A stretch of 64,000 bases of DNA from Mycobacteriaceae bacterium (lineage in GTDB: Bacteria; Actinomycetota; Actinomycetes; Mycobacteriales; Mycobacteriaceae). Under the pieces are notes generated by a model. It had not been told where the DNA came from. It ran no database searches and saw nothing but the letters and a program-made list of their open reading frames with translations. Position numbers and translations under genes: made by a program. Every line of letters starts with the position of its first letter. The stretch's first letter is position 1. Location of the stretch: NCBI GenBank assembly GCA_019245755.1, contig JAFARC010000036.1:62001-126000 (forward strand). Reading direction: 5' to 3'. Below, one piece after another: positions 42,250-52,893 of this stretch.

Positions 42250-42729
42250 GTGTCAATGTCCGAAAACATCGTCGGGATGCACTACCGGTATCCCGATCAC
42301 TACGTGGTCGGCCGGGAGAAGATCCGCGAATATGCGGTGGCCGTCAAGAACACCGACGCGGCTTTCTTCGAGGAGAAGGCCGCCGCGGAGCTCGGCTACG
42401 AGGGGCTGCTGGCCCCCCTGACGTTCATCTCGGTGTTCGGCTATCAGGCCCAGAGCGCGTTCTTCGCGCACGCCAGCATCGGCATCACCGACTTCCAGAT
42501 CGTGCAGGTCGACCAGGTGTTGAAGTACCTCAAGCCGATCAAGGCCGGCGATCGCCTCCACTGCGACGTCTACGTGCACTCCGTGCGCAGGTCGTTCGGC
42601 ACCGACATCATCGTGACAAAGAACGTCGTGACCAACGACGAAGGCGAACTGGTTCAGGAGACCTACACGACGCTTGTGGGTCGCAGTGATGAAGAGGGAG
42701 TAGAGGGCTTTAGCGATGACACTGCGTGA
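42250..42729 (+). CDS. hadA: (3R)-hydroxyacyl-ACP dehydratase subunit HadA
   Basis: A 159-residue hot-dog fold protein. It is the non-catalytic subunit of FAS-II dehydratases, pairing with HadB to lengthen mycolic acid chains. The opening M-H-Y-R-Y-P-D-H-Y-V-V-G-R-E-K-I-R-E-Y-A and A-P-L-T-F-I-S-V-F match known HadA. The catalytic histidine motif is lacking, as is normal for this subunit. The GTG at 42250 is used; an ATG lies two codons later. It overlaps hadB by 14 bp, so the two are translationally coupled. HadA is a known target of thiacetazone and isoxyl. Confidence 0.95.
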   Translation: MSMSENIVGMHYRYPDHYVVGREKIREYAVAVKNTDAAFFEEKAAAELGYEGLLAPLTFISVFGYQAQSAFFAHASIGITDFQIVQVDQVLKYLKPIKAGDRLHCDVYVHSVRRSFGTDIIVTKNVVTNDEGELVQETYTTLVGRSDEEGVEGFSDDTA

Positions 42730-43144
42730 GTTCAACTCGGTGAAGGTCGGTGACCAGCTTCCGGAGCAGGTCATCACGCTGACGCGCCAAGACCTGGTGA
42801 ACTATGCCGGCGTCTCGGGTGACCTGAATCCGATCCACTGGGATGACGACACCGCCAAGCAGGTGGGGCTGGACACCGCGATCGCCCACGGCATGCTCAC
42901 GATGGGCCTGGGCGGCGGCTACGTCACGTCCTGGATCGGTGACCCCGGCGCCGTCAAGGAGTACAACGTACGGTTCACCGCGGTGGTGCCGGTGCCCAAC
43001 GACGGCAAAGGCGCCGAGATCGTGTTCAGCGGTCGCGTGAAGTCGGTGGATCCCGAAGACAAGCTGGTCACGATCGCGCTGTCGGCCACCACCGGCGGCA
43101 AGAAGATCTTCGGCCGCGCCGTCGCGACCGCGAAGCTGGCATAG
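42716..43144 (+). CDS. hadB: (3R)-hydroxyacyl-ACP dehydratase catalytic subunit HadB
   Basis: A 142-residue hot-dog protein with the hydratase-2 signature V-S-G-D-L-N-P-I-H-W-D-D (about residues 35-46), in which Asp and His are catalytic, and G-M-L-T-M-G-L-G-G-G-Y after it. It forms HadAB and HadBC heterodimers that dehydrate 3-hydroxyacyl-ACP in FAS-II mycolate elongation. It overlaps hadA, and hadC starts 3 bp after its stop. Confidence 0.95.
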   Translation: MTLREFNSVKVGDQLPEQVITLTRQDLVNYAGVSGDLNPIHWDDDTAKQVGLDTAIAHGMLTMGLGGGYVTSWIGDPGAVKEYNVRFTAVVPVPNDGKGAEIVFSGRVKSVDPEDKLVTIALSATTGGKKIFGRAVATAKLA

Positions 43145-43147
43145 TCC

Positions 43148-43657
43148 ATGGCCCTCAAGACCGACATCCGTGGGCTGGTCTGGAAGTACCCCGACCACTT
43201 CGAGGTGGGCCGGGAGCAAATCCGCAGCTACGCGAGGGCCATCAAGGTGACCGACCGGGCCAGCTATGACGAGGAGGCTGCCGCCGAACTGGGCCACGAC
43301 TCGATCGTCGCGCCGCTGACCTTCATGTCGACCTTCGCGCTACTGATCCAGCAGCACTTCTTCCGCCACGTCGACTTGGGCCTCGAGACCATGCAGATCG
43401 TGCAGGTCGATCAGAAGTTCATCTACCACAAGCCCATCCAGGCCGGGGACAAGCTGTACGGGACCATGTACGTCCACTCGGTGGACGAGCGGTTCGGCGC
43501 CGACATCGTCGTCACCCGAAACGTGTGCGCCAACGCCAACGGCGAGCCGGTCCTGGAGGCGGTCACCACGATGATGGGCCAGCAGGGCGACAACTCCGCC
43601 GGAATCAAGTGGGACCGTGAATCCGGCCAGGTGATAAGGGTCGCGGTCGGCGACTAG
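43148..43657 (+). CDS. hadC: (3R)-hydroxyacyl-ACP dehydratase subunit HadC
   Basis: A 169-residue paralogue of HadA (L-V-W-K-Y-P-D-H-F-E-V-G-R-E-Q-I-R-S-Y-A-R-A) that pairs with HadB and acts in the later, longer-chain cycles. The catalytic His-Asp pair is absent, as expected. The ATG at 43148 follows the hadB stop immediately. The 147 bp to tRNA-Trp must contain the tRNA promoter. The length is near that of M. tuberculosis HadC. Confidence 0.94.
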   Translation: MALKTDIRGLVWKYPDHFEVGREQIRSYARAIKVTDRASYDEEAAAELGHDSIVAPLTFMSTFALLIQQHFFRHVDLGLETMQIVQVDQKFIYHKPIQAGDKLYGTMYVHSVDERFGADIVVTRNVCANANGEPVLEAVTTMMGQQGDNSAGIKWDRESGQVIRVAVGD

Positions 43658-43804
43658 CCGGGATTGGTAACTCACAGCCGGGCCGATGTACACTCGGGCC
43701 TCGGGGTTTTCCCACTACAGCGCGCTATCCGTCGGTTTTTGGGCCGAACGGAGGGCGCGCGAATTGTGTAGGCCCCGGCGCGCGGGTTGGCCTGCCGACC
43801 TCGA

Positions 43805-43877
<73 letters not shown>

Positions 43878-43944
43878 CTCTAACTGAATACAAAGGTGGA
43901 CACTGGATGGTGGACACCCGAACACACCGACGGAAAGGCATGCG

Positions 43945-45103
<1,159 letters not shown>

Positions 45104-45122
45104 AGAGGAACCCCAACACCCC

Positions 45123-45557
45123 ATGGCCCCGAGGAAGAAGAAGAAGGTCGTCGGGCTGATCAAGCTGCAGATCCAGGCCGGGCAGGCCAATCCGGCGCCG
45201 CCGGTCGGCCCCGCGCTCGGCCAGCACGGCGTCAACATCATGGAGTTCTGCAAGGCCTACAACGCCGCCACCGAGAACCAGCGCGGCAACGTGGTGCCCG
45301 TGGAGATCACCGTCTACGAGGACCGCAGCTTCACCTTCCAGCTGAAGACACCGCCGGCCGCCAAGCTGCTGCTGAAGGCGGCGCGCGTCGACAAGGGCTC
45401 GCCCGAGCCGCACCGCAACAAGGTCGCGAAGGTCACCTGGGACCAGGTCCGCGAGATCGCCGAGACCAAGAAGGAAGACCTCAACGCCAACGACATCGAC
45501 GCCGCGGCCAAGATCATCGCCGGCACCGCCCGATCGATGGGCATCACGGTCGAATAG
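45123..45557 (+). CDS. rplK: 50S ribosomal protein L11
   Basis: A 144-residue L11: [26 protein letters not shown] near the N-terminus and the C-terminal RNA-binding domain with [11 protein letters not shown] at the end. It binds 23S rRNA at the GTPase centre and is needed for RelA/Rel activation. It lies 19 bp after nusG in the conserved order. Confidence 0.96.
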   Translation: MAPRKKKKVVGLIKLQIQAGQANPAPPVGPALGQHGVNIMEFCKAYNAATENQRGNVVPVEITVYEDRSFTFQLKTPPAAKLLLKAARVDKGSPEPHRNKVAKVTWDQVREIAETKKEDLNANDIDAAAKIIAGTARSMGITVE

Positions 45558-45632
45558 TCGGGTAGTCGTCGACGTGTGGGAGGGCCAGCTTCGGCCCGTC
45601 ACGGACCACAACCAACGATGGATTGGAAAGCA

Positions 45633-46340
45633 ATGAGCAAGAACAGCAAGGCATACCGGGCCGCCGCCGAGAAGGTGGACCGCGCGCGACTGTACACGCC
45701 GCTGCAGGCGGCCCGGTTGGCCAAGGAGACGTCCTCGAAGAACCAGGACGCCACCGTTGAGGTGGCGATCCGGCTGGGCGTCGACCCGCGCAAGGCCGAC
45801 CAGATGGTGCGCGGCACCGTCAATCTGCCCAACGGCACCGGCAAGACGGCCCGTGTCGCGGTGTTCGCGGTCGGCGACAAGGCCGAGGAGGCGTTGGCCG
45901 CCGGCGCCGACATCGTCGGTAGCGACGATCTGATCGAGCGGATCCAGGGCGGCTTGCTGGACTTCGACGCCGCGATCGCCACGCCCGACCAGATGGCCAA
46001 GGTCGGCCGGATCGCCCGGATCCTTGGTCCGCGCGGCCTGATGCCCAACCCGAAGACCGGCACGGTCACCGCCGACGTCGCCAAGGCCGTCGCCGACATC
46101 AAGGGCGGCAAGATCAACTTCCGCGTCGACAAGCAGGCCAACCTGCACCTGGTGATCGGCAAGGCGTCCTTTGACGAGCAGAAGCTCGTCGAGAACTACG
46201 GCGCCGCGCTGGAGGAGATCCTGCGGGCCAAGCCGTCGTCCTCGAAGGGGCGCTACCTGAAAAAGGTCACCGTGACGACGACGACGGGACCGGGGATTCC
46301 GGTGGATCCGTCCGTGACCCGTAATTTCGCCGAAAATTAA
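45633..46340 (+). CDS. rplA: 50S ribosomal protein L1
   Basis: A 235-residue L1, beginning [15 protein letters not shown]. The RNA-binding signature is [17 protein letters not shown] near residue 140. It forms the L1 stalk and in many bacteria represses its own operon. The ATG at 45633 has a GGAAAG site. The frame is open from 45576, but the added residues are not L1-like. Its stop overlaps tail-to-tail with the sigma-factor gene. The L10/L12 genes are separate at 60.9 kb. Confidence 0.96.
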   Translation: MSKNSKAYRAAAEKVDRARLYTPLQAARLAKETSSKNQDATVEVAIRLGVDPRKADQMVRGTVNLPNGTGKTARVAVFAVGDKAEEALAAGADIVGSDDLIERIQGGLLDFDAAIATPDQMAKVGRIARILGPRGLMPNPKTGTVTADVAKAVADIKGGKINFRVDKQANLHLVIGKASFDEQKLVENYGAALEEILRAKPSSSKGRYLKKVTVTTTTGPGIPVDPSVTRNFAEN

Positions 46341-47569
46341 CGATCCATGGGTTGGCCGCCGCATTCGGTGAGACGGCGGCGTAGGAACGACTTCGCCGGC
46401 TCTGAGCCGGTGAGCGCCAGCGCCTGGCGGTACCACGGCGCCGCCTGCGAGATGCGGCCGTCGCGGCGCAGCAGGTCGGCCCGGATCGACGCTGTCAGGC
46501 TGGACCGCGCCAGCCGCGGATCGCCGGCCACGTCGTCGAGCGCGGCCAGTCCCGCCGCGTACCCGTCGCGGAAGCCGACCGCCACGGCGCGGTTCGCCCG
46601 CGCCACCGGCGAATCGGCGATCGCCAGCAGCCGGTCGTAGGCCGCGCAGACCGCGGCCCAGTCGGTCTGCTGCCAGGTCGGCGCCGTCGCGTGCAGGGCC
46701 GCAATCACCGCCTGCGGCAGATACGGGCCGGTCGACCCGGCGGCCCGGTGCAGCTGCAGCAGCCCCCTCGCGATGGCCGCCGCGTCCCAGCGGCTGCGGT
46801 CCTGTTCGTCCAGCGGCACCAGTGCGCCGGCGGCGTCCACCCGGGTCGCCCGGCGGGCGTCGTGCAGGGTCACCAGCGCGCTCAGCGCGTGGGCCTCGCG
46901 CTCGTCGGGCATCAGCGCGGTCAGCTCGCCGGCCAGCCGCACCCCCTCCGAGCACAGCTCGTCGCGGATCGCCGACGGTCCGGCGGTCGACCAGTAGCCC
47001 TCGGTGAAGACCGAGTAGATGCACCCCAGCACGTGCGGTGTGCGTTCGGGCAGCTGCTCGGCCGACGGCACCCGCAGCGGGATACGGGCGTGACGAATCT
47101 TGTTCTTGGCGCGCGTGATCCGCTGACCGACGGCTGACTCGCTCTGCAGCAGTGCACGCGCGATCTCGGGGACCGTCAGCCCCGACACCAGCCGCAGCGT
47201 GAGCGCCAGCTGCGACGAGCGGTCCAGCGCCGGGTGCGCGCAGGTGAACATCATCCGCAACTCGTCGTCGCGCACCGGATGCGGGTCCGCGGTGTCGGTC
47301 CGTGCCCTGATGTCGTCCACCACGGCAGCCAATTCCTTTCCTGGACGGGCAAATTCGCGCCGCAGGCGGTCGCGGGCGCGGTTGCGCGCAACGGTCACCA
47401 CCCACCCGCCGGGGTTGGCCGGCATGCCGTCGCGCGGCCACGACCGCAGGGCCTCGGCGAAGGCTTCACCGACGGCGTCTTCGGCGACGGTCAGATCACC
47501 GGACCAGCGGGCCAGCGCGGCCACGGCCGGGCCCCATTCCCGCCGGAACACGCCGTCCAGGTCTGCCAT
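46337..47569 (-). CDS. ECF42-type RNA polymerase sigma factor with TPR-like C-terminal extension
   Basis: A 410-residue ECF sigma factor. Sigma2 covers about 10-75 ([16 protein letters not shown]) and sigma4 about 110-165 ([25 protein letters not shown]). A long C-terminal helical domain of about 220 residues follows (the DUF6596/TPR-like region). This layout defines group ECF42, which usually sits beside DGPF/YCII-domain genes and uses its C-terminal domain instead of an anti-sigma factor. The YCII-domain gene is immediately upstream. It is inserted between rplA and the mycolate methyltransferase genes, unlike M. tuberculosis. Confidence 0.88.
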   Translation of the reverse strand: MADLDGVFRREWGPAVAALARWSGDLTVAEDAVGEAFAEALRSWPRDGMPANPGGWVVTVARNRARDRLRREFARPGKELAAVVDDIRARTDTADPHPVRDDELRMMFTCAHPALDRSSQLALTLRLVSGLTVPEIARALLQSESAVGQRITRAKNKIRHARIPLRVPSAEQLPERTPHVLGCIYSVFTEGYWSTAGPSAIRDELCSEGVRLAGELTALMPDEREAHALSALVTLHDARRATRVDAAGALVPLDEQDRSRWDAAAIARGLLQLHRAAGSTGPYLPQAVIAALHATAPTWQQTDWAAVCAAYDRLLAIADSPVARANRAVAVGFRDGYAAGLAALDDVAGDPRLARSSLTASIRADLLRRDGRISQAAPWYRQALALTGSEPAKSFLRRRLTECGGQPMDR

Positions 47570-47578
47570 CGACGGCGA

Positions 47579-48289
47579 CTACAGCCCAGACACACCCATG
47601 AACCGCCGGAGCTCCACGGTCGATGCCGGGATCAGCGACGCCAACTTGACCGCTTCGTCACGGTCGGCCGCGGCCAGCACGTAGAACCCGTTGGCGACCT
47701 CGGCGCCTTCCGCGAACGGGCCGTCGCTCAACAACAGCTCACCGTCGCGCACCCGCACCGTCGTCGCGGTCGCCGGCTCGTGCAGCGCGGCGCCGCCGAG
47801 AATGTGATCGCCTGCGGCCGCCGCGAATTGGCCGTGCTTGGCCGCGCCTGCCTGCCACTCCGGCGTGCCCGGTGGCACCGCCTCGCCGGGCGGCTCGAGC
47901 AGTAACGCCAGCCAGTCGCTACCGGTCAGCTTCCGCGGTGGTTGAAAGTCGCCGAAGATCGGCCACACCTCCACCGCGCCGGTGGCGGTGTGCGGGATCT
48001 GCCGGGCCACCGCCAGCGCGGCGTCGAGGTCGTCGGCTTCCAACACGTAGTAGCCGCCGGCCACCTCGGCGCTCTCCGGGAACGGCCCATCGGTGACGAC
48101 GGGCGCGTCGGGGGCGCCGGTGATCCGTGTCCCCTCGGCGGCGGAGGTCAGCGCGTCGCCGGCCCGGATCGCCGCCGCCTCGTTGGCGTGGAAGGCGTGG
48201 TACGCCGCCATCGTGGCTTGCATGGCGGCCGGGTCGGTGCGCTCCTCGGGCGCGTCGGACGGTGACAGCAGCAGGGCGAAGTATTGCAT
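47579..48289 (-). CDS. tandem YCII (DGPF) domain protein, ECF42 partner
   Basis: A 236-residue protein with two YCII-related domains in tandem. The first has V-V-T-D-G-P-F-P-E-S-A-E-V-A-G-G-Y-Y-V-L-E-A (about 64-85) and the second has L-L-S-D-G-P-F-A-E-G-A-E-V-A-N-G-F-Y-V-L (about 188-207). The D-G-P-F motif names the family. Such proteins are encoded beside ECF42 sigma factors and belong to their regulon; their chemistry is unknown. It starts at 48289 and ends 9 bp before the sigma gene, so the two form an operon. Confidence 0.87.
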   Translation of the reverse strand: MQYFALLLSPSDAPEERTDPAAMQATMAAYHAFHANEAAAIRAGDALTSAAEGTRITGAPDAPVVTDGPFPESAEVAGGYYVLEADDLDAALAVARQIPHTATGAVEVWPIFGDFQPPRKLTGSDWLALLLEPPGEAVPPGTPEWQAGAAKHGQFAAAAGDHILGGAALHEPATATTVRVRDGELLLSDGPFAEGAEVANGFYVLAAADRDEAVKLASLIPASTVELRRFMGVSGL

Positions 48290-48386
48290 CGTCAGACCCT
48301 TCCAATAGGGAGCGGAACCCCTTGTTCCACTCTCTACCTGTCCGACGAACTGCGCTGCCGCAATCCGACAGTCAGGGCGCCGCGGG

Positions 48387-49295
48387 TCAGGCCGCGGCGC
48401 CCGGCTTGAGGTACGTCACCAGGTTGACGTCGATGCTCTCGTCGATGAAGTAGTACTGGCAGCCGCGCAGGTACCGCATGTAGCGGTGATAGTTCTCCTC
48501 GTCGGTCACCTGGATGGCCTTTTCCTTGTTGGCCTGCAGCGCGTCGGCCCAGATGCCCAGGGTCTTGATGTAGTGCGTTCGCAGCGACAAGCACTCGGGC
48601 ACGATGAACCCGGCCTTCTCGCCGTGCTCGATCATCATCTGCGCGGTGGGAACCCGGCCGCCCGGGAAGATTTCGGTGATCATGAACTTGATGAACCGGG
48701 CCAGCTCGAAGGTCAGCTTCTTTCCGCGGGCGGTCAGATCGAACGGGTGGTAGCCGGTGCTGCTCTGGATGGTCATCCGGCCGTCATCGGGCAGAATGTT
48801 GAAGCAATTTTTGAAGAAGTCGTCGTAGCGCTCGAAACCGAAGTGCTCGAACGCTTCGATCGACACGATCCGGTCGACCGGTTCGTGAAACTGCTCCCAG
48901 CCGGCCAGCAGCACCCGGTGCGAGCGGCCGCTGTCCAGATTGTCCAGCAGCCGCGTGCAGTACGCCCGCTGGTTCCTTGACAGCGTCAGGCCGATCACGT
49001 TGACGTCGTACTTCTCCATCGCCCTCCGCAGCGTGAGGCCCCAGCCGCAGCCGATGTCGAGCAGGGTCATGCCGGGCTTGAGATCGAGCTTGTCGAGATT
49101 GAGGTCCACGTCGGCGATCTGCGCCTCTTCCAGCGTGGCGTCGGGGCCGGTGAAGAACGCGCAGCTGTACTTGCGTGTTGGGTCCTGAAACAGCCCGAAG
49201 AAGTCGTCGGACAGGTCGTAGTGGGCTTGGATGTCCTCGAAGTGCGGCCGCATCTCGGTCGACTTGGTGTCGGACATCGATTTGGTGTCAGACAT
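48387..49295 (-). CDS. mmaA4: mycolic acid methyltransferase, MmaA4 (Hma)-like
   Basis: A 302-residue SAM-dependent methyltransferase of the cyclopropane/mycolic acid family. The SAM motif is [10 protein letters not shown] (about 74-83), with [11 protein letters not shown] after it, [16 protein letters not shown] and the C-terminal [10 protein letters not shown], which is the MmaA4 ending in M. tuberculosis. MmaA4 makes the hydroxymycolate precursor of keto- and methoxymycolates. The start at 49295 has a GGAGGG site. The N-terminus carries a doubled M-S-D-T-K-S. Placement next to rplA matches Rv0642c, interrupted here by the ECF42 pair. Confidence 0.87.
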   Translation of the reverse strand: MSDTKSMSDTKSTEMRPHFEDIQAHYDLSDDFFGLFQDPTRKYSCAFFTGPDATLEEAQIADVDLNLDKLDLKPGMTLLDIGCGWGLTLRRAMEKYDVNVIGLTLSRNQRAYCTRLLDNLDSGRSHRVLLAGWEQFHEPVDRIVSIEAFEHFGFERYDDFFKNCFNILPDDGRMTIQSSTGYHPFDLTARGKKLTFELARFIKFMITEIFPGGRVPTAQMMIEHGEKAGFIVPECLSLRTHYIKTLGIWADALQANKEKAIQVTDEENYHRYMRYLRGCQYYFIDESIDVNLVTYLKPGAAA

Positions 49296-49441
49296 GGCGT
49301 GCCCTCCAGTGGTGTTGCACAGCGGCTGGCGGCATTCGGCCGCCGACCGCTACCTGGTTTCCACGGCACCCTACATGGCGTCGTGGCCCAGGATGCCGCA
49401 ATGTCCCCCCGCCGGTTCACGTGTCCGCTGAAATGTGTTTA

Positions 49442-50320
49442 CTACGTGGCTTGCTTCTCCAGCGTGAATTGGTTCACGTCAATGTAGCCGACCCGGAATC
49501 CCTTGGCGCAACCCGTCAAGTAGTGCATGTAGCGGTCGTAGACCTCCTCGGACTGGACCGCGATGGCCTGGTCGCGGTGCGATTGCAGCGCCGCCGCCCA
49601 GGTGTCCAGCGTCCGGACGTAGTGCGGCTGCAGGGACTGCCTGCGGGTCAGCGCGAACCCGGCGGTCTGCGAGTGGTCCTCGACCTTCTCGATGGAGGGC
49701 AATCGGCCGCCGGGGAAGATCTCGGTGATCATAAACTTGGCAAACCGCGCGACCTCGAACGTCAGCGGAATGTCGCGATCGATCATCTGCGGGACGGTCA
49801 GGCCGGTGATGGTGTGCAGCAGCATCACCCCGTCGGAGGGCATGACCTCGTACGCCGTCGTGAAGAACTCGTCGTAGCGTTCGTGCCCGAAGTGCTCGAA
49901 CGCGCCGATGGACACGATGCGGTCCACCGGTTCGTGGAACTGTTCCCAGCCCTGCAGCAGTACCCGCTTGGACCGCGGGCTGTCCGACTCGGCGAACACC
50001 CGCTCGACGTGTGCCTGCTGGTTCTTGCTCAGCGTCAGGCCCACCACGTTGACGTCGTACTTCTCGACTGCACGCATCATGGTGGCGCCCCAGCCGCAGC
50101 CCACGTCGAGCAGCGTCATCCCGGGCTCCAGCCGCAGCTTGCGCAGCGAAAGGTCGATCTTGGCGATCTGGGCCTCCGCCAGTGTCATGTCGTCGCGCTC
50201 GAAGTACGCACAGCTGTACGTCTGGCTCGGGTCCAGAAACAGTCGGAAGAAGTCATCCGACAGGTCGTAGTGGGCTTGGACGTCTTCGAAATGCGGCTTC
50301 AGACGCGCGGCGTTAGCCAT
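49442..50320 (-). CDS. cyclopropane mycolic acid synthase, MmaA2-like
   Basis: A 292-residue paralogue of the previous gene, with L-L-D-V-G-C-G-W-G-A (about 65-74), N-V-V-G-L-T-L-S-K-N-Q, I-V-S-I-G-A-F-E-H-F-G-H, L-T-R-R-Q-S-L-Q-P-H-Y and the end F-R-V-G-Y-I-D-V-N-Q-F-T-L-E-K. These segments are closest to MmaA2 as I remember it, a distal cyclopropanation enzyme; MmaA3 and CmaA are alternatives. The ATG at 50320 follows an AAAGG site. The four-gene mmaA4-A3-A2-A1 array of M. tuberculosis is reduced to two genes here. Confidence 0.82.
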   Translation of the reverse strand: MANAARLKPHFEDVQAHYDLSDDFFRLFLDPSQTYSCAYFERDDMTLAEAQIAKIDLSLRKLRLEPGMTLLDVGCGWGATMMRAVEKYDVNVVGLTLSKNQQAHVERVFAESDSPRSKRVLLQGWEQFHEPVDRIVSIGAFEHFGHERYDEFFTTAYEVMPSDGVMLLHTITGLTVPQMIDRDIPLTFEVARFAKFMITEIFPGGRLPSIEKVEDHSQTAGFALTRRQSLQPHYVRTLDTWAAALQSHRDQAIAVQSEEVYDRYMHYLTGCAKGFRVGYIDVNQFTLEKQAT

Positions 50321-50447
50321 AACAGGCCTTTCGGGGGGTTTGCATCGGCCTTCCTCGACCATTCCGGCGTCCCCGATGACGCGGCCGGCAACCCCGACGC
50401 AGTATGTAGCGATGCTATCCGAAGCAGACCCGAACGCCGAACCGAGG

Positions 50448-51353
50448 TCAGGGCGCCGCTTCGGCGAAGTTGGTCTTCAGTTCTCCGATGATCTCGTCCC
50501 ACAGCTGCTCGGGTAGCTCGTGGCCCATGCCGTCGTAGAGCACCAGCCGCGCCCCGATCGCCTTGGCGACCGCCCGTCCGCCCGTCGGGCGCATCAATTT
50601 GTCGGCCTTGCCGTGAATCACCACGGTGGGCGCGGCGATCTGCCGGTCGTAGCGCAGCAGGCTGCCGGTCCCCAGGATCGCGTCGAAATGCCGCGCCACA
50701 CCCACCGGGTAGTAGCAGCGCTCGTAGCCCTCGATGGTGTCGGCACGGATCTGCTCGGTCGGAGTCGGATAGCGCGGACTGCCGTTCAGTTTGCTCACCC
50801 GAACGGCGTTCTCCACGATGACCTCCCGCGGCGAGTCCGGCGGCGGCCCCTTGATCACCGCCAGGAGCTGCCGAGGCCCGGGCGGCGGCAGGGCCGGCTG
50901 GTTGTTGCTGGAGAAAATAATCGCGAGGGTGTTCGTCCGCCGCGCGTGCGTGGCGGCGAAGACCTGCGCGATCATGCCACCCATCGACGCGCCCACGATG
51001 TGGGCGCGGTCGATCCGCAGGTGATCTAGCACCGCTGCCGCGTCGTCGGCCATGTCCTCGAGCGTGTAGACCGCGTTGCTGCGCAGCCCGAGGAACGACC
51101 GCACCATCCGCACCGGCTGCGAGCCGCCCGCCTTCTGGCCGTGCAGCTTGCTGGACAGCCCGACGTCGCGGTTGTCGTAACGGATCACCCGCAGCCCCTG
51201 ATCGACGAGCTTCTCGCAGAAACCCTCCCGCCACAGCAGCAGCTGCGCGCCCAGCCCCATGATCAGCAGCACCGCCGGGGCGTCGGGGTCGCCCATGTCC
51301 TCGAAGTAGATGTCGAGGTCGCCGGACTTGGCGGTGCCGGTACGGACCTCCAC
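50448..51353 (-). CDS. lipG: alpha/beta hydrolase, LipG-like
   Basis: A 301-residue alpha/beta hydrolase in the position of Rv0646c (LipG). It has I-M-G-L-G-A-Q (oxyanion region near 31), nucleophile elbow V-G-A-S-M-G-G-M-I (about 121-129), the acid in H-G-K-A-D-K-L and the catalytic His in G-M-G-H-E-L-P. LipG of M. tuberculosis is described as an esterase/phospholipase. The GTG start lies two bases after the AarF-like gene's stop, so the two are tightly coupled. The gene ends 127 bp before the mmaA2-like gene. Confidence 0.87.
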   Translation of the reverse strand: MEVRTGTAKSGDLDIYFEDMGDPDAPAVLLIMGLGAQLLLWREGFCEKLVDQGLRVIRYDNRDVGLSSKLHGQKAGGSQPVRMVRSFLGLRSNAVYTLEDMADDAAAVLDHLRIDRAHIVGASMGGMIAQVFAATHARRTNTLAIIFSSNNQPALPPPGPRQLLAVIKGPPPDSPREVIVENAVRVSKLNGSPRYPTPTEQIRADTIEGYERCYYPVGVARHFDAILGTGSLLRYDRQIAAPTVVIHGKADKLMRPTGGRAVAKAIGARLVLYDGMGHELPEQLWDEIIGELKTNFAEAAP

Positions 51354-51355
51354 CG

Positions 51356-52702
51356 CTAAGCCTCCACCTCTGCGGAGTGCTCACGGCTGACCTCGACCAT
51401 GAAGTTGGCGAAGTACCCGGTCAGCTGCGGGTCGGACATCATCTGCCACTTCGGCGCCAGCAGCTTCATGTAACGCTCGACATAGAGGAATTGCTTGCCG
51501 ATCAGCACCAGGTCGCGGGGCAGCCTGACGTCGTAGGCATCGGCCAGCGCGGACAGCTGCCGGCCGATTTCCGCGTACGACATGTCGCCGAGCGACTTCA
51601 TCGTCAGCGGCGTCGCGAAGGCCTCCAGATCCTTGGCGGCCTCCTTCTCGGGTTTGGTTGTGCCCACCGCGCCCATCAGCACCACGATTTTGCCGGCGGC
51701 CGCGTGGTCCTTCTTGACCAGCAGCGCGTAGACCAGCTCACGCAGCAGCCAGCGGGTGCGGGGATCGATGCGGCCCATGATCCCGAAGTCGAAGAACACG
51801 ATCTTGCCCTCGGCGTCGACGTACAGGTTGCCGGCGTGCAGGTCCCCGTGGAACAGCCCGTGGCGCAGCCCACCCTCGAACACCGAGAACAGCAGCGCCT
51901 TGACCAGCTCGACACCGTCGAAGCCGGCCTTGCGGATCGCCGCGGCGTCGTCGATGCGGATGCCGTGCACCCGCTCCATCGTCAGCACCCGTGGCGTCGT
52001 GTACTCCCAGTACACCTTTGGCACCCTGATGTTCTTGCCGAGCGGCGACGCGTTCATGTGCTCGACCCAGGTCTCCATCGACTGGCTCTCGATCAAGAAG
52101 TCCAGCTCCTCGGCGAGGTTGTCGGCGAAGTCGGCGACGACGTCCTGCGCCGACAGCCGGCGGCCCAGCTTGGCCAGCTCGACGACCTGGGCGCCGCGTT
52201 TGAGGATTTGCAGGTCGGCGGCGACCCGCCGGCGGATGCCCGGCCGTTGGATCTTGACGACGACCTCCTCACCGCCGTGCAGCGTGGCGAAGTGCACCTG
52301 GGCGATCGACGCCGAGGCGAACGGCTGGTCGTCGAACGTGGCGAACAACGTCGCGGGGTCCTCGCCGAGTTCCTTGACGAACAATTTGTGCACTTCGTCG
52401 GGGTCGGCCGGCGGCACCGCGTCGAGCAAGCTGCGGAACTCGCGTGACAGCGGCTCGCCGAACGCGCCCGGGCTCGACGCGATGATCTGGCCGAATTTGA
52501 CGTATGTCGGTCCCAGGTCGGCGAAGATGTGCGGCATCTCGGTGATGACTTTTTGTTGCCAGCGGCCAGGCCCGAGCAGCTTCGAGGCCACCCTGCCGGC
52601 GGCTCTGCTTACGTGCCATCCGGCCGCGCCGACTCGCGCGGCCTCGGTGACTACCGGCACTCGGTCCAGCTTGGCAACCTCGCGGTGCGCAGTGGAACTC
52701 AT
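51356..52702 (-). CDS. ABC1/UbiB-like (AarF) atypical kinase
   Basis: A 448-residue protein of the AarF/ADCK family, in the position of Rv0647c. It has the family K-F-G-Q motif (Y-V-K-F-G-Q-I-I-A-S, about 70-79), an A-S-A-S-I-A-Q-V-H nucleotide loop, V-V-K-I-Q-R-P-G with the ATP lysine, G-L-F-H-G-D-L-H-A-G-N as catalytic loop and F-F-D-F-G-I-M-G as the metal-binding DFG. These kinases act in isoprenoid-lipid metabolism in other organisms; here a lipid role with LipG is plausible. The ATG at 52702 is used. Confidence 0.9.
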   Translation of the reverse strand: MSSTAHREVAKLDRVPVVTEAARVGAAGWHVSRAAGRVASKLLGPGRWQQKVITEMPHIFADLGPTYVKFGQIIASSPGAFGEPLSREFRSLLDAVPPADPDEVHKLFVKELGEDPATLFATFDDQPFASASIAQVHFATLHGGEEVVVKIQRPGIRRRVAADLQILKRGAQVVELAKLGRRLSAQDVVADFADNLAEELDFLIESQSMETWVEHMNASPLGKNIRVPKVYWEYTTPRVLTMERVHGIRIDDAAAIRKAGFDGVELVKALLFSVFEGGLRHGLFHGDLHAGNLYVDAEGKIVFFDFGIMGRIDPRTRWLLRELVYALLVKKDHAAAGKIVVLMGAVGTTKPEKEAAKDLEAFATPLTMKSLGDMSYAEIGRQLSALADAYDVRLPRDLVLIGKQFLYVERYMKLLAPKWQMMSDPQLTGYFANFMVEVSREHSAEVEA

Positions 52703-52893
52703 GTAGGCAGTGTGCCAAAAGACGGCGGCACCCTCATAAAATGCGTACGCACCGTGGCGGGCCGTCACCGCCCCGGCGCCGCCGACCATCGCCCCAGGTG
52801 AGACCGCCGAAACCCGGCGTGCCCGTTCGTCGGGGTGCCTGGGCAGCCCACGTGACGATTTTCATATTCCGGCCGGTCGGCCGGCCATCCCGG

